A stretch of DNA of 64,000 nucleotides, taken from NCBI RefSeq assembly GCF_014697105.1, contig NZ_JACJRF010000009.1, positions 93,332 to 157,331 of the forward strand, given 5' to 3'. The position numbers were made by a program, and so were the translations under genes. Shown one piece after another: positions 1-10,459 of the stretch; the stretch's first letter is position 1, and each line of letters starts with the position of its first letter. A model generated the notes under the pieces. It saw only the letters and a program-made list of their open reading frames with translations. It ran no database searches and was not told the origin of the DNA. This DNA comes from Anabaena subtropica FACHB-260. Its GTDB lineage: Bacteria > Cyanobacteriota > Cyanobacteriia > Cyanobacteriales > Nostocaceae.

Positions 1-572
1 TGGAAAACGGCTTCATTCCCCGGTAGCCATTGACGATCTATCCACAAGGGAACACCTTGTTGCCAAATTTCTGTATGCGATCGCCATTCTCCTTGGTAGA
101 ATTTCTCTCCTCTAGCACTACGACCAAATCGGGTAATTTCCCAGCCTAAGAAATTGGCTCCAGTCGCTAATTCTACCCGTAAATCTTGGCGATAAATCGC
201 ACCATTAAATAAAATTGTTTCTTGCGGTAGCCATTCTAAACAAGCACCCGCATCAACTTGTATATCTATGGTTTGTCTAGCTTGTAAGCCGTCGCTGCGA
301 TATACCTTCCCGGCGGCGGCGGTGGTAATTAAAGCTTGCGCGTTCGGTTGGAGGTGGAGATTATAAGATAGGCGATCGCCTCCCACCACACCCCCAGCCG
401 TGTGTAAAATCACGCTATGACAGACCTTTTCCCCTTCTGGATAGAACGGACGCTGTACTTTTAGCGGTGCTTGCTGGTGATTGTAAATTAACTGGGTGGA
501 ATTTGAGCGATCGGCATAAACTAAATCAAGTTTGCCATGCCAGCCTTTTACTATAGTGTCAGTTTCGCTCAT
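1..572 (-). CDS. ureD: urease accessory protein UreD, 5' part (gene runs off the window)
   Basis: Translating the minus strand from the ATG at 570-572 gives an uninterrupted reading frame to the window edge, about 190 residues. It begins MSETDTIVKGWHGKLDLVY and contains HTAGGVVGGDRL and ALITTAAAGKVYRS, which match the conserved N-terminal half of UreD/UreH. UreD is the cytoplasmic scaffold that works with UreF and UreG to deliver nickel to apo-urease. The C-terminal part and any ure genes downstream lie outside the window. The gene is divergent from the HicBA pair at 719. The HIP1 octamer occurs inside it at 372-379. Confidence 0.9.
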   Translation of the reverse strand, partial: MSETDTIVKGWHGKLDLVYADRSNSTQLIYNHQQAPLKVQRPFYPEGEKVCHSVILHTAGGVVGGDRLSYNLHLQPNAQALITTAAAGKVYRSDGLQARQTIDIQVDAGACLEWLPQETILFNGAIYRQDLRVELATGANFLGWEITRFGRSARGEKFYQGEWRSHTEIWQQGVPLWIDRQWLPGNEAVF

Positions 573-718
573 TTAGGTTTCTGCAACATTAATAATCAAT
601 AATATACGGACGTTGAGGTGTCATTGATAATTTCTGCTCAAGGGGAGGTTATCGCTCTATTTCAGAAAGCGATATGATATTAATTAAGTACACTAAAAAG
701 TAAAATTTCTACGCACCA

Positions 719-949
719 ATGGAAAGATTAATAAATATACATATAGAAAAATTACCAGAAGGTGTTTATTTAGCAACATCTGATGAGCTTCAAGGGTTAG
801 TAGCACAAGGGCGAACAGTTGCCGAAACTTTAGAAATTGCTCGTGATGTAGCTCGTAAGTTAATTGAAGCACAATCTTTAAATCAAGAATCAGATTATTT
901 CCATCCAATAGCCGAGCAATTTAACTATCCTTTAGTTGTAAGTCAATAG
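719..949 (+). CDS. HicB-family antitoxin-like protein
   Basis: A 76-residue protein with the short HicB-type partial RNase H-like fold: an N-terminal beta hairpin (MERLINIHIEKLPEGVYLAT), then DELQGLVAQGRTVAETLEIA and a helix rich in charged residues. There is no obvious C-terminal DNA-binding extension, so it belongs to the short HicB/DUF1902-type antitoxins. It lies 7 nt upstream of a HicA-like gene on the same strand, so the antitoxin comes first. HicB antitoxins bind and neutralise the HicA mRNA interferase. The assignment rests on sequence pattern and gene pairing. Confidence 0.75.
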   Translation: MERLINIHIEKLPEGVYLATSDELQGLVAQGRTVAETLEIARDVARKLIEAQSLNQESDYFHPIAEQFNYPLVVSQ

Positions 950-956
950 TTAAATC

Positions 957-1139
957 ATGGGTAGGCTAAGTGGATTTAGTTACAGACAAATTATTAAAAT
1001 CTTAAAAACCTTTGGCTTTGTTTTTTATCGTCAAGCCGCAGGTAGTCACGAAATTTGGTTTAATCCAGAAACTAATCGTTACACTACTATTCCTAACCAT
1101 TCTGGTGATATGCCTGAAGGGACATTACGTGCTAAATAA
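957..1139 (+). CDS. HicA-family toxin-like protein, apparently C-terminally shortened
   Basis: Sixty residues that follow the HicA pattern: a helix IIKILKTFGFVFYRQ, the catalytic-type histidine in AAGSHEIWF, and the strand RYTTIPNHSGDMPEGTLRA. HicA is a small double-stranded-RNA-binding-fold mRNA interferase. Family members normally continue after GTLRA into a last helix of about 10-15 residues, but this frame stops two codons later at TAA (1137-1139). The +1 frame stays open to 1203, so a frameshift near 1130 or a natural truncation is possible. The histidine is retained. Paired with the HicB-like gene at 719. Confidence 0.7.
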   Translation: MGRLSGFSYRQIIKILKTFGFVFYRQAAGSHEIWFNPETNRYTTIPNHSGDMPEGTLRAK

Positions 1140-1266
1140 TATCAAATCGCATATATTATTTAAGTATAAAATTGACCTAAATTGGTCAATCTTAACACTT
1201 TAAATTAGTGTGTCAAAGGCATAAACACTGACCCTATTTGCGCCTCTGTGCCTTTGCGTGAAATAA

Positions 1267-1305
1267 TAAAAACAGCCACTTCCACAAAGGAAGCAGCTGT
1301 TTTTT
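1267..1305 (-). terminator. terminator of the groESL operon, possibly bidirectional
   Basis: An inverted repeat, AACAGCCACTTCC and GGAAGCAGCTGTT with a short loop, lies 25 nt beyond the groEL stop. It is flanked by an A-run on the left (a U-run for the minus-strand transcript) and a T-run on the right. It could therefore stop transcripts from both sides. Confidence 0.75.
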
Positions 1306-1330
1306 AAATTATCTAACTGACTACAGAATA

Positions 1331-2971
<1,641 letters not shown>

Positions 2972-3053
2972 CTAAATCTCAGGAAGTTAAGTCAATTTTT
3001 GTGTCAGTGGTCAGTTGTTAGTTGTCAGTTGTCAATGGTTTGACTACTACCAA

Positions 3054-3365
3054 TTAGCCAACGACTGCTAAAATATCTTTTTCGGAAAGCAGTACGTATT
3101 CTTCAGTTCCGAGCTTGACATCAGTGCCGGCGTACTTGGAGTACAGCACCTTATCGCCAACTTTTACTTCCAACTCTTGACGGCTACCGTCATCATTACG
3201 CTTGCCAGGGCCAAGGGCAACTACTTCGCCTACTTGGGGTTTTTCCTTAGCGGTGTCGGGCAAATACAAACCACCTGCGGTCTTTTCTTCGGAGGCGCTC
3301 ACTTTTACGAAAACGCGATCGCCTAAAGGTTTAACGGTGGATACGCTTAGAGATACAGCTGCCAT
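3054..3365 (-). CDS. groS: 10 kDa co-chaperonin GroES
   Basis: A 103-residue protein with the GroES pattern [13 protein letters not shown], the mobile loop [36 protein letters not shown] and the terminal strand [15 protein letters not shown]. It forms the heptameric lid of GroEL. It is the first gene of groES-groEL. Its ATG (3363-3365) lies about 20 nt from a perfect CIRCE palindrome, so expression is expected to be repressed by HrcA and induced by heat. Confidence 0.97.
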   Translation of the reverse strand: MAAVSLSVSTVKPLGDRVFVKVSASEEKTAGGLYLPDTAKEKPQVGEVVALGPGKRNDDGSRQELEVKVGDKVLYSKYAGTDVKLGTEEYVLLSEKDILAVVG

Positions 3366-3383
3366 ATTTTAAATTCTCCAGAG

Positions 3384-3410
3384 TTAGCACTCTCAACTCC
3401 TGAGTGCTAA
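3384..3410. promoter_or_regulatory. CIRCE operator (HrcA-binding) of groESL
   Basis: A perfect inverted repeat TTAGCACTC-N9-GAGTGCTAA, the canonical CIRCE consensus bound by the HrcA repressor, sits directly upstream of groES on the transcript leader side. Confidence 0.96.
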
Positions 3411-3741
3411 TCTACCTAAAACCAGCCCCCAATGGCAATGTTTCCGTGTGTACGGGTTCCCGAACTAGAATGACTAGGGAGTAGGGAGCAGAGAGCATAG
3501 GGAGCAGAGAACTAATGATTAATTAATACACTTCCAGAATATCCCGTAAGTACTAATACTCAATTATTCGTATTTTTCAGGTTCTTTTCTGTAAGTAACG
3601 AATATTTTTATATGGACAACTTTATTTGCAATCTGGGGAAATTGTTATAGAACAGTAATCAGGGAGACGCTCAATGAGTAACAATACAGTGATGTAGTGC
3701 AACAAAACTCAAGCTTATAGCTTGCTAGTTTGTTGTTCTAG
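3411..3741. other. intergenic region upstream of groESL
   Basis: No coding potential recognised. It must contain the groESL promoter, read leftward. Around 3477-3512 it has a purine-rich degenerate direct repeat of the type GGGAGTAGGGAGCAGAGAG, a low-complexity pattern common between genes in Nostoc-type genomes. Confidence 0.5.
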
Positions 3742-3918
3742 ATCGATAATAGTTGTCTAACCGGAAGTGTCTGGTATCGCCAAGCAAACCCGGAGGTTAT
3801 TGAGCGGATCATCCAAGAACACTTGATAGGCATAATGGTGGCGCAAGAATCAGCATTTTTAACCCATCCTTTGCCAACAAATCCCTTACTTGCTTGTGAA
3901 CATCTAAACAAAGGCTGA
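3742..3918 (+). pseudogene. remnant of a thioredoxin-like [2Fe-2S] ferredoxin-type protein
   Basis: The plus-strand frame between the stop at 3739 and TGA at 3916-3918 encodes about 58 residues including SVWYRQANPEVIERIIQEHL, then a stretch ending in LTHPLP. VWY-x(3-4)-PE-x-ER-II-EHL is the usual C-terminal helix region of cyanobacterial thioredoxin-fold [2Fe-2S] ferredoxins (HoxE/NuoE-like family). The iron-sulfur cysteine half is missing and there is no credible start codon, so this is best read as a gene fragment. The family match is from memory of the motif. Confidence 0.55.
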
Positions 3919-4241
3919 ACATCAGAAGGGTATTGTAGAGCAGTAAGCCAATGAAAACGCGGGTCATGTTGCAGCTAGGGTCATCTTAAGCCAATACTTA
4001 CTTGTGAACTAGAAAGATTATTATTTAATCAGTGTATTTTCACCCGCCACTTTCAAAGGGATATATAATAGCGCATTATAATACTATTGCTCTGCGTATC
4101 CTCACTGGAATATTGCCAATGTACTGGTGGTGTCATAGAAAGTGAAAACCACTTTTAAGACTCCAAGGAAGAAAGGGCAACTTAAGTGGGAAAAATGACA
4201 ACATCTCAACAATCCACCATAAAGGATAACCATTCAAGACT
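3919..4241. other. leader region of the response regulator gene
   Basis: About 320 nt with no recognisable gene. It follows the ferredoxin-like remnant and probably contains the promoter and a long 5' leader of the downstream regulator. I found no clear operator. Confidence 0.4.
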
Positions 4242-4922
4242 TTGATGGATCGAAGCGCGACAAGTGCCACTGCTATGAAAGAGCCCAGCATGAAAGATCA
4301 CAAACGACTTCTATTGATTGATGATGACCCTAACCTCATCTTGCTGGTGAAGGACTACTTGGAATTCAGAGGATATGAAGTCATCACGGCGGAAAACGGA
4401 AGAGAAGCTCTGGAAATTCTTGAACATGATGTTCCAGACATGATCATCTGCGACGTGATGATGCCAGAAATGGACGGATATACCTTTGTAGAACAAGTCC
4501 GGCAAAACGAACGCACCAGTTGGATTCCTGTTCTTTTCCTCTCAGCAAAAGGACAAAGTGCAGACCGAGTTAAAGGTCTGAACAAAGGTGCAGATGTTTA
4601 TATGGTCAAGCCTTTTGAACCAGAAGAACTCGTAGCACAAGTAGAATCTTCACTGAAACAAACTATTCGTTGGAAGGAACACCAAGCCAAAGGCGGGGAA
4701 AACGGTTCCCGCATTCAAGTTCCCTTCGATGTGCAGTTAACCCCAACCGAACTGAAGGTAGTGCAGTTTGTAGCTAGGGGTTTAGCTAACCGGGAAATCG
4801 CTGAAGAATTAAATGTTAGTCAGCGCACCGTTGAAAGCCACGTTTCCAATATGTTGGGCAAAACCAATCTCCACAACCGCACCGAACTAGCACGGTGGGC
4901 GATTGAAAACCAAATGGCTTAA
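4242..4922 (+). CDS. NarL/LuxR-type response regulator (Rre1/Ycf29-like)
   Basis: A 226-residue protein. Residues 21-135 form a receiver domain with acidic pocket DDD (27-29), phospho-acceptor D71 in IICDVMMPEMDG and the conserved K in VKPFEP. Residues about 158-224 form a LuxR/NarL helix-turn-helix (LTPTELKVVQFVARGLANRE, then VSQRTVESHVSNML). This architecture and sequence resemble cyanobacterial Rre1, the homologue of plastid Ycf29, which responds to stress and is known elsewhere to activate chaperone genes. Its location near groESL fits that, but the link is inference. ATGs at residues 2, 12 and 17 are alternative starts. Confidence 0.8.
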   Translation: MMDRSATSATAMKEPSMKDHKRLLLIDDDPNLILLVKDYLEFRGYEVITAENGREALEILEHDVPDMIICDVMMPEMDGYTFVEQVRQNERTSWIPVLFLSAKGQSADRVKGLNKGADVYMVKPFEPEELVAQVESSLKQTIRWKEHQAKGGENGSRIQVPFDVQLTPTELKVVQFVARGLANREIAEELNVSQRTVESHVSNMLGKTNLHNRTELARWAIENQMA

Positions 4923-4924
4923 AT

Positions 4925-4985
4925 AGCTATCAGCATTCAGCCGTCAGCTTGACAATAATTAACTGACAGCTGACAGCTGATAGCT
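4925..4985 (+). repeat. inverted repeat, possible terminator of the regulator gene
   Basis: AGCTATCAGC (4925-4934) pairs with GCTGATAGCT (4976-4985), with further CAGC/GCTG matches inside. It lies directly after the stop codon. There is no U-run, so it may be an intergenic repeat element instead of an intrinsic terminator. Confidence 0.45.
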
Positions 4986-5063
4986 CAGCCCATTTTGGAT
5001 GTTAAATTTGAGATTCTGGATGGGAAACGACTTGTTGTAGCTGGTTTCTTGTTCCAATCGAGA

Positions 5064-6545
5064 TTAATTATTTAGCTCCACCATTTCACACACGTTTCCT
5101 CTTACACCTCCTACACCTTTGGTAAATTGGCGGTCTTGCTTATTAATGAGCATTTGCATTCCATACTTGGGAGCCATGACAATTAATGCTTCCCGCTCTA
5201 GACTTTGCTGAGAGATGTATTGTAGGCGGTATTGCATCAACAACATAGCCAGGACAATTTTAATTTCCATCAGTGCAAAAGGCGCTCCAATACAGATACG
5301 GGAGCCTGCACTAAAAGGATTATATTCATACATGGTGGGTTCTTTGCTCTCCCAGCGCGTGGGGTCGAACCTTTCTGGATGAGGGAAAATTTCCGGTAGA
5401 TGATGGGTATGGTAAATACTCACAAAAACTTCTGTCCCTGTTGGCAATTCATAGCCTCCTAAAGAAGTTGGTTGCGATGTCACCCGCGCATTCCAGGGTA
5501 CAGGTGGTAAAATTCGCAAACTTTCTTTAATCACTCGCTCCAACAAAGATAACTGCTGCAACTTTTCTACAGTTGGTGGTGCGCCTTGCAAAACATTCTC
5601 TAGTTCATCAAGTAAATTGGCTGCTATTTGTGGATGTTGGGAAAGTAAAAACAGCGTCCAGGTTAAAGCATTGGCGCTGGTTTCATGACCAGCCGCAAAG
5701 ATGACGCTAACATGACCGAGCAACTCATCCTCCGTTAGTCCCAAGCCACTTTCTGCGTCCCGTGCTTGGATGAGCATTGAGAGTACATCCTTTGAGTCTT
5801 CTTGGCTGGCTTGTTTCTGGCGAATTAGGGTACGCATTTCATCATCTAATTGCGCCATTAAACTTAGTAGACGATGGAAAGGTAGCCCTGGCACATCAAA
5901 AGGTAAAATGGCGATCGCAGGCGAACCTAGTAAAGCCCCGATTTTCTGCAATAATTTCGCACTATTACCACCCTCATCACCAATATCAGCACCAAACAAG
6001 GTTTTTGTAGCGACGCGTAAAGTCAGCGTTCGCATCACTTCACAAAGATTAATAGCTTTACCAACTGGCAATTGTTCCAATACTGACTGGGTAATAGCTA
6101 CAATATCATCGCAGTAAGACTCGATGCGCTGTCTATGAAACGCCGGCATTAATAGCTGGCGGTGTTGACGATGAGTTTTGCTGTTAACTCCAAATAACCC
6201 GACACCAAAATGCTTGAGAGTTTCTGTGCGTGGAGAGTCATTGCGTTGGCGATACAAGCCTCCAGTTAACGGGTATTTATGATAAACCTCATGCTGACTT
6301 GTGACTTCTCGAACATTTTCCGACCCGTAAGCTAGTACAGTACCAGGACAATAATCTTCTGATGAGTAAAGATTTGTCCCACCTCCCGCTACTAGAGAAA
6401 CCACTGAACCATATTTTTTAAATAGACAACGCGATAAATCAATGGAGTCTCGGATATATCCTACAAGCGGTATGATACGCCCAAAAATGGGTAAAGGATT
6501 AGGCCCAGGTACAGTTAATTTTGGTTTATCAGTGGTTATTGTCAT
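5064..6545 (-). CDS. cytochrome P450, CYP110-like
   Basis: A 493-residue soluble P450. Visible signatures are the I-helix AGHETSANAL with the oxygen-binding threonine, the K-helix ExxR (ESLR), and the heme loop FSAGSRICIG with C418 as the thiolate ligand. The N-terminus has a proline-rich PGPNPLPIFG hinge but no strong membrane anchor. The pattern is that of the CYP110 family found in Nostoc and Anabaena, whose members oxidise fatty acids or terpenoids. The substrate cannot be told from sequence. No redox partner or biosynthetic gene is adjacent, and it appears monocistronic. Confidence 0.9.
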   Translation of the reverse strand: MTITTDKPKLTVPGPNPLPIFGRIIPLVGYIRDSIDLSRCLFKKYGSVVSLVAGGGTNLYSSEDYCPGTVLAYGSENVREVTSQHEVYHKYPLTGGLYRQRNDSPRTETLKHFGVGLFGVNSKTHRQHRQLLMPAFHRQRIESYCDDIVAITQSVLEQLPVGKAINLCEVMRTLTLRVATKTLFGADIGDEGGNSAKLLQKIGALLGSPAIAILPFDVPGLPFHRLLSLMAQLDDEMRTLIRQKQASQEDSKDVLSMLIQARDAESGLGLTEDELLGHVSVIFAAGHETSANALTWTLFLLSQHPQIAANLLDELENVLQGAPPTVEKLQQLSLLERVIKESLRILPPVPWNARVTSQPTSLGGYELPTGTEVFVSIYHTHHLPEIFPHPERFDPTRWESKEPTMYEYNPFSAGSRICIGAPFALMEIKIVLAMLLMQYRLQYISQQSLEREALIVMAPKYGMQMLINKQDRQFTKGVGGVRGNVCEMVELNN

Positions 6546-6739
6546 CTTATACAGAACACCATAAATCAGGGAATAATTATTTACTTTTCCTGGACCTAAA
6601 CATTAATTTCCGGCTTATTAGTATGGTCTGAATTATTTAATTTTTGAATATATTTTTGATATCAGAAATACAGTTTTATTAGAGTTATTTGCTAGGAGTC
6701 TTTTTTCTAGTATTAATAGTTCATACCAATTAAAGAATG

Positions 6740-6859
6740 CTACAGATGCGTAGGTTTGGTAAAACGAAGTGAAACCCAATACAGACAGAGTTCTTAGGTG
6801 TTAATTTACCCTACGAGAAAGCTGTGTTAACATCTCTCAAACCAACCTAAATCTGTAGC
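6740..6859. repeat. 120-bp inverted-repeat element (MITE-like)
   Basis: The left arm GCTACAGATGCGTAGGTTTGG (6740-6760) is matched by the complement of CCAACCTAAATCTGTAGC (6842-6859). The interior has a second pair of features (GGTAAAACGAAGTGAAACCC). It fills most of the 390-nt gap between the P450 gene and the Rpn-type pseudogene. The rest of that gap (6546-6739, 6860-6937) shows nothing recognisable. Confidence 0.6.
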
Positions 6860-6937
6860 GATCGCTTTTCTGGTATTATTTGTAATCTATGTTTAATAGT
6901 TATCCAAATTTCCTAATTCTACTTCTATCAATCCATT

Positions 6938-7741
6938 ATGTATGACAACATTTGCAAATTCATTGCTGAAAACTTCAAGGATGACTTAGCAACATGGTTA
7001 CTAGGCTCACCAATTAAATTAACAGAACTGAGTCCTACCGAATTATCAAATGAACCCATTCGGGCTGATTCGTTAATCTTATTATAATCAGATGACTTAG
7101 TTCTACATACAGAATTTCAAACTAATGCAGACGAAGAAATGCCTTTTCGGATGTTAGATTATCGGGTAAGGGTGTATCGTCGCTTTCGTAACAAACAAAT
7201 GCGTCAAATAGTTATCTATTTGCGAAAAAATAGCTCAAAATTAATTAATGAAACCAGTTTTAGATTAGAAAAAACTTACCATGAGTTTGAGGTCATACGT
7301 CTATGGGAACAACCGACAGATAGATTTATGAGTGTTCCCGGTCTGTTACCCTTTGCTGTTTTGAGTCAGACAAAAGATCCTACAATGGTATTAAGCCAAG
7401 TAGCCAAAGCAGTTGAAGCAATTACAAATCAACAGCTACAGAGAAATGTTGCAGCAGCCAGTGCAATTTTAGCAGGTATTGTTTTAAAGAAAGATGTAAT
7501 TAGCAGACTTTTAAGGAGTGAGATTATGCGCGAATCAGTAATTTATCAAGAAATATTACAGGAAGGCAAAGCTGAAGGTAAAGCTGAAGGTAAAGCTGAA
7601 GGTAAAGCTGAAACAACAAGAAAATTAGCTGTAAACTTGCTGGGAATTGGCATGAGTTTAGAGCAAATTGCCCAAGTTACTGAATTATCACTTGAGCAAG
7701 TCCAGTCTTTACAAAAGGAGATACAAGAATCTGGCATCTAA
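6938..7741 (+). pseudogene. Rpn-family PD-(D/E)XK nuclease, broken by one nonsense codon
   Basis: One reading frame of 267 codons from ATG 6938 to the stop at 7739-7741 is interrupted only by TAA at 7085-7087 (codon 50). The parts flanking the stop are RADSLILL and SDDLVLHTEFQT, which together form the D...ExQ core of the recombination-promoting nuclease (Rpn/transposase-like DUF) family. The downstream piece from ATG 7139 encodes 200 residues with the family's C-terminal part, including tandem GKAE repeats and a short helix-turn-helix-like end. A CAA/GAA to TAA change would explain the break. The shorter ORF might still be translated but lacks the first catalytic acid. Confidence 0.8.
7565..7612 (+). 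repeat. four 12-nt coding repeats (GKAE)
   Basis: The unit GGTAAAGCTGAA occurs four times in tandem (first copy GGC instead of GGT), encoding GKAE repeats in the Rpn-type gene. Such charged repeats are frequent and variable in number in this family. Confidence 0.9.
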
Positions 7742-7784
7742 ACGGATGATTCACAAATTTTCCGTGACTTTAACAAGAAATAAT

Positions 7785-7806
7785 AAAACCCGCTTTTGCG
7801 GGTTTT
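7785..7806. terminator. bidirectional terminator between the Rpn-type pseudogene and asnS
   Basis: A perfect hairpin AAAACCCGC-TTTT-GCGGGTTTT lies between two convergent genes. The A- and T-runs make it usable in both directions. Confidence 0.9.
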
Positions 7807-7837
7807 GTTCATGTAATTCTACCAACTGATACTGGTA

Positions 7838-9229
7838 CTAAAACTCGGCATTTTGTGGTGTCCGAGGGAAGGGAATCACATCCCGAATATTACCCATTCC
7901 TGTGATAAACTGCACGAGTCTTTCAAAACCCAAGCCAAAACCAGCGTGAGGAACAGTACCGTATCGGCGTAGGTCGAGATACCACCATAAATCTTCAGGC
8001 TTCATCCCTTGTGCAATTACCCGGCGTTCCAACACATCTAAACGTTCTTCCCGTTGGGAACCGCCAATGATTTCACCAATTTTCGGTGCAAGAACATCCA
8101 TTGCACGGACGGTTTTTTCATCGTCGCTCAAACGCATATAGAAGGCTTTAATTTGTGCTGGATAATCTGTGACAATTACCGGCTTTTTGAACAGTTGTTC
8201 TGCTAGATAACGTTCGTGTTCTGATTGTAAATCTAAGCCCCAATTGACAGGATATTCAAACTTGACATCAGCTTTTTCTAATAGTTTGATGGCATCGGTG
8301 TAAGTCAGACGCTCAAATTGATTATTAATAATATTTTCTGCTGTTGCTAAAACACTATTATCAATGCGTTGATTAAAAAAATCCATGTCTTCTGGGCATT
8401 TTTCTAACACATAATTAAAAATGTGTTTGAGGAACGCCTCAGCTAAATCCATATCACCTTCTAAGTCACAGAATGCCATTTCTGGCTCGACCATCCAAAA
8501 TTCTGCTAAGTGGCGGGATGTGTTGGAATTTTCTGCGCGGAAGGTAGGGCCGAAGGTGTAGACGTTGCTAAAAGCCATCGCCATGACTTCGGCTTCCAGT
8601 TGTCCACTTACTGTTAAGTAGGTGGGTTTAGCAAAAAAGTCTTGGCTGTAATCAACGGCTTGATTCTCTGCGCGGGGAATTTTCTTTAAATCTAAACTAG
8701 TGACGCTAAATAGTTCCCCTGCACCTTCGCAATCGCTGGCGGTGATGATTGGGGTGTGTACCCACAAAAAGTCCCTTTCTTGGAAGAATTGGTGAATGGC
8801 TGCTGAACAAGCATTACGGACGCGGAACACTGCACCGAAGGAATTGGTACGCGATCGCAAATGTCCAATTGTGCGTAAAAATTCAAAAGAGTGGCGCTTC
8901 TTTTGCAATGGATAAGTTTCGGGGTCAGCTTCGCCGTAAACTTTCACCGCCTCGGCTTGCAATTCAATACGCTGTCCTTTCCCTTGGGAAGCTACCAGTA
9001 CGCCAGCAACTTCTACTGACGCACCTGTATTCAGTTGTTTGACAATCGCTTCGTAGTCTGGCAAATCCTGATTAATGACAGCTTGCAAATTAGCTAGTGA
9101 TGAGCCATCATTAACCTCAATAAATGCAAAGCCCTTGAGTTCACGCTTAGTTCTGACCCAGCCTTGAACTACCAGAGACTCATCAGGTTGACCACTACGC
9201 AATATTTCTGCAATCCGTAGATTTACCAT
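7838..9229 (-). CDS. asnS: asparaginyl-tRNA synthetase
   Basis: A 463-residue class II aminoacyl-tRNA synthetase that charges tRNA-Asn. The N-terminal OB-fold (about 1-110) contains [19 protein letters not shown]. The catalytic core has motif 2 [20 protein letters not shown] and motif 3 [15 protein letters not shown] near the C-terminus. Its length is normal for AsnRS. It lies 2 nt downstream of the small coiled-coil gene at 9232-9600, suggesting cotranscription, and ends at the shared terminator at 7785-7806. Confidence 0.96.
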   Translation of the reverse strand: MVNLRIAEILRSGQPDESLVVQGWVRTKRELKGFAFIEVNDGSSLANLQAVINQDLPDYEAIVKQLNTGASVEVAGVLVASQGKGQRIELQAEAVKVYGEADPETYPLQKKRHSFEFLRTIGHLRSRTNSFGAVFRVRNACSAAIHQFFQERDFLWVHTPIITASDCEGAGELFSVTSLDLKKIPRAENQAVDYSQDFFAKPTYLTVSGQLEAEVMAMAFSNVYTFGPTFRAENSNTSRHLAEFWMVEPEMAFCDLEGDMDLAEAFLKHIFNYVLEKCPEDMDFFNQRIDNSVLATAENIINNQFERLTYTDAIKLLEKADVKFEYPVNWGLDLQSEHERYLAEQLFKKPVIVTDYPAQIKAFYMRLSDDEKTVRAMDVLAPKIGEIIGGSQREERLDVLERRVIAQGMKPEDLWWYLDLRRYGTVPHAGFGLGFERLVQFITGMGNIRDVIPFPRTPQNAEF

Positions 9230-9231
9230 AA

Positions 9232-9600
9232 TTACCCAGCACAGGACTTTAATATCCAGCCTATAATAACGCCCATTCCACCAAAGCGGACGGCTTGCCA
9301 GAAAGGTTTTTTCAAGCTACGCCAAGAAAACAACTGGCTTTCTAAGTTTAGTTCTAGCATTTCCAGTTGCTGTTTGATTTGTCGTAACTCTGCTTTAATT
9401 TCTGGGGTCTGATATTTATTTTGCTGTAGTTCTTGACGGCGTTGTTGCCATTGTGCCTGTTGTTGACGATCGCTCTTTACTTGATCATACCTTTGTTTTA
9501 AGCTCAAGAGCGATCGCTCTAGTTCTTCTAGTTCTTGCTCAAAGTGCGGTTCTTGATTTTCCCCTGGTGGCTGTGCTTGTTTAGGCGGCTTCATGGACAA
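9232..9600 (-). CDS. small coiled-coil protein with one C-terminal membrane segment
   Basis: A 122-residue protein not assigned to a named family. Residues about 18-95 are glutamine- and charge-rich and predicted to be coiled coil ([20 protein letters not shown]). The end, [15 protein letters not shown], is a short hydrophobic segment, so it may be tail-anchored. It precedes asnS with a 2-nt gap, so they are probably translated from one message. The second ATG two codons in (MKPPK) is an alternative start. Function unknown. Confidence 0.75.
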   Translation of the reverse strand: MSMKPPKQAQPPGENQEPHFEQELEELERSLLSLKQRYDQVKSDRQQQAQWQQRRQELQQNKYQTPEIKAELRQIKQQLEMLELNLESQLFSWRSLKKPFWQAVRFGGMGVIIGWILKSCAG

Positions 9601-9672
9601 GTAGTAAACTAAAATTAAAGGCTAATCTGCCAATATTTAGGAAGTCATCAGACTCAGCACTCATAACCTAAT

Positions 9673-9957
9673 ATGCTGTCTAAAACCACTCAACTTAATG
9701 AATTTAGCGATTTAGAACTAGCCCAAGCCCTCATGGAAAGGCTGAGTATTTCGCCTGACGATTGGCATCGCCTCAAGTCTAACCGCAATTCTCGCGCTAG
9801 TGAACAATTAGCAGCCGCTATGGTATTTTTACTCAAAAATCAACCCCCAGAAGCTCTTGCTAGACTAGAACAAGCTGTTGGTTGGTTAAATCGTTCTATA
9901 TCCGCCCCTCCTTGTCCGTCTCATGGTGATAAGAAAGTAGAGAGTAAGCAGGGCTAA
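9673..9957 (+). CDS. conserved cyanobacterial hypothetical protein (DUF6439-like)
   Basis: A 94-residue soluble protein with ELAQALMERLSISPDDWHRL followed by a helical pair and the tail GWLNRSISAPPCP. I recall this pattern as a small family conserved across cyanobacteria without known function. It is divergent from the coiled-coil gene at 9600 with about 70 nt between, so the two share a promoter region. The residues after about 85 are polar and likely disordered. Confidence 0.75.
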   Translation: MLSKTTQLNEFSDLELAQALMERLSISPDDWHRLKSNRNSRASEQLAAAMVFLLKNQPPEALARLEQAVGWLNRSISAPPCPSHGDKKVESKQG

Positions 9958-10009
9958 ATTCCGAGTGAAATATTATCCACTCAGTATTCAGCACCTATCA
10001 CTAACTTCA

Positions 10010-10459
10010 TTATCGTCGCAGAGATAAACGGGGGCGGTTTTCCATTTGTTTACACAATCTTAATTCTGTGCCTTTACGATTCCACTCTACTTGGTCAAAA
10101 ATTTGGTGGAGAAGGCACATTCCTCTACCATTTTCTGACTCATCGGGTGGTAAATAATCTGTGGGATCTTCATCATCACTGGTTGCGGGGCTAAAGCCTT
10201 GACCTTGGTCGGATATCACCCACCAATACTGATTATCTATAAGGGAAAAACGGACTACAACTGTTTTACTTGGGTCAAGATTATTGCCATGTTTAGCTGC
10301 ATTCACTAAGGCCTCTTGCAGCCCTAGTCGCAGTTCTGCTTGCAATTTGGCAGGAATTTCTGCCAACAATAAATCTAATATAGGACAAAGATAGAGGGTT
10401 GAGGCGAAACTAATAGTGCCCCAATAACGCCCAACAGGACGGAGGGAAATGGTTATCAC
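10010..10459 (-). CDS. RsbW-type ATP-binding (anti-sigma regulatory factor-like) protein
   Basis: A 149-residue single GHKL (HATPase_c_2) domain. The N-box is GLQEALVNAAKHGNN, G1 is ISDQGQGF and G2 is ENGRGMCLLHQIFD, with a final strand TELRLCK. Stand-alone domains of this kind act as serine kinases/anti-sigma factors or partners of STAS and PP2C proteins. No STAS, PP2C or sigma gene is adjacent, so its partner is unknown. It converges with the hypothetical gene at 9673. Confidence 0.8.
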   Translation of the reverse strand: MITISLRPVGRYWGTISFASTLYLCPILDLLLAEIPAKLQAELRLGLQEALVNAAKHGNNLDPSKTVVVRFSLIDNQYWWVISDQGQGFSPATSDDEDPTDYLPPDESENGRGMCLLHQIFDQVEWNRKGTELRLCKQMENRPRLSLRR

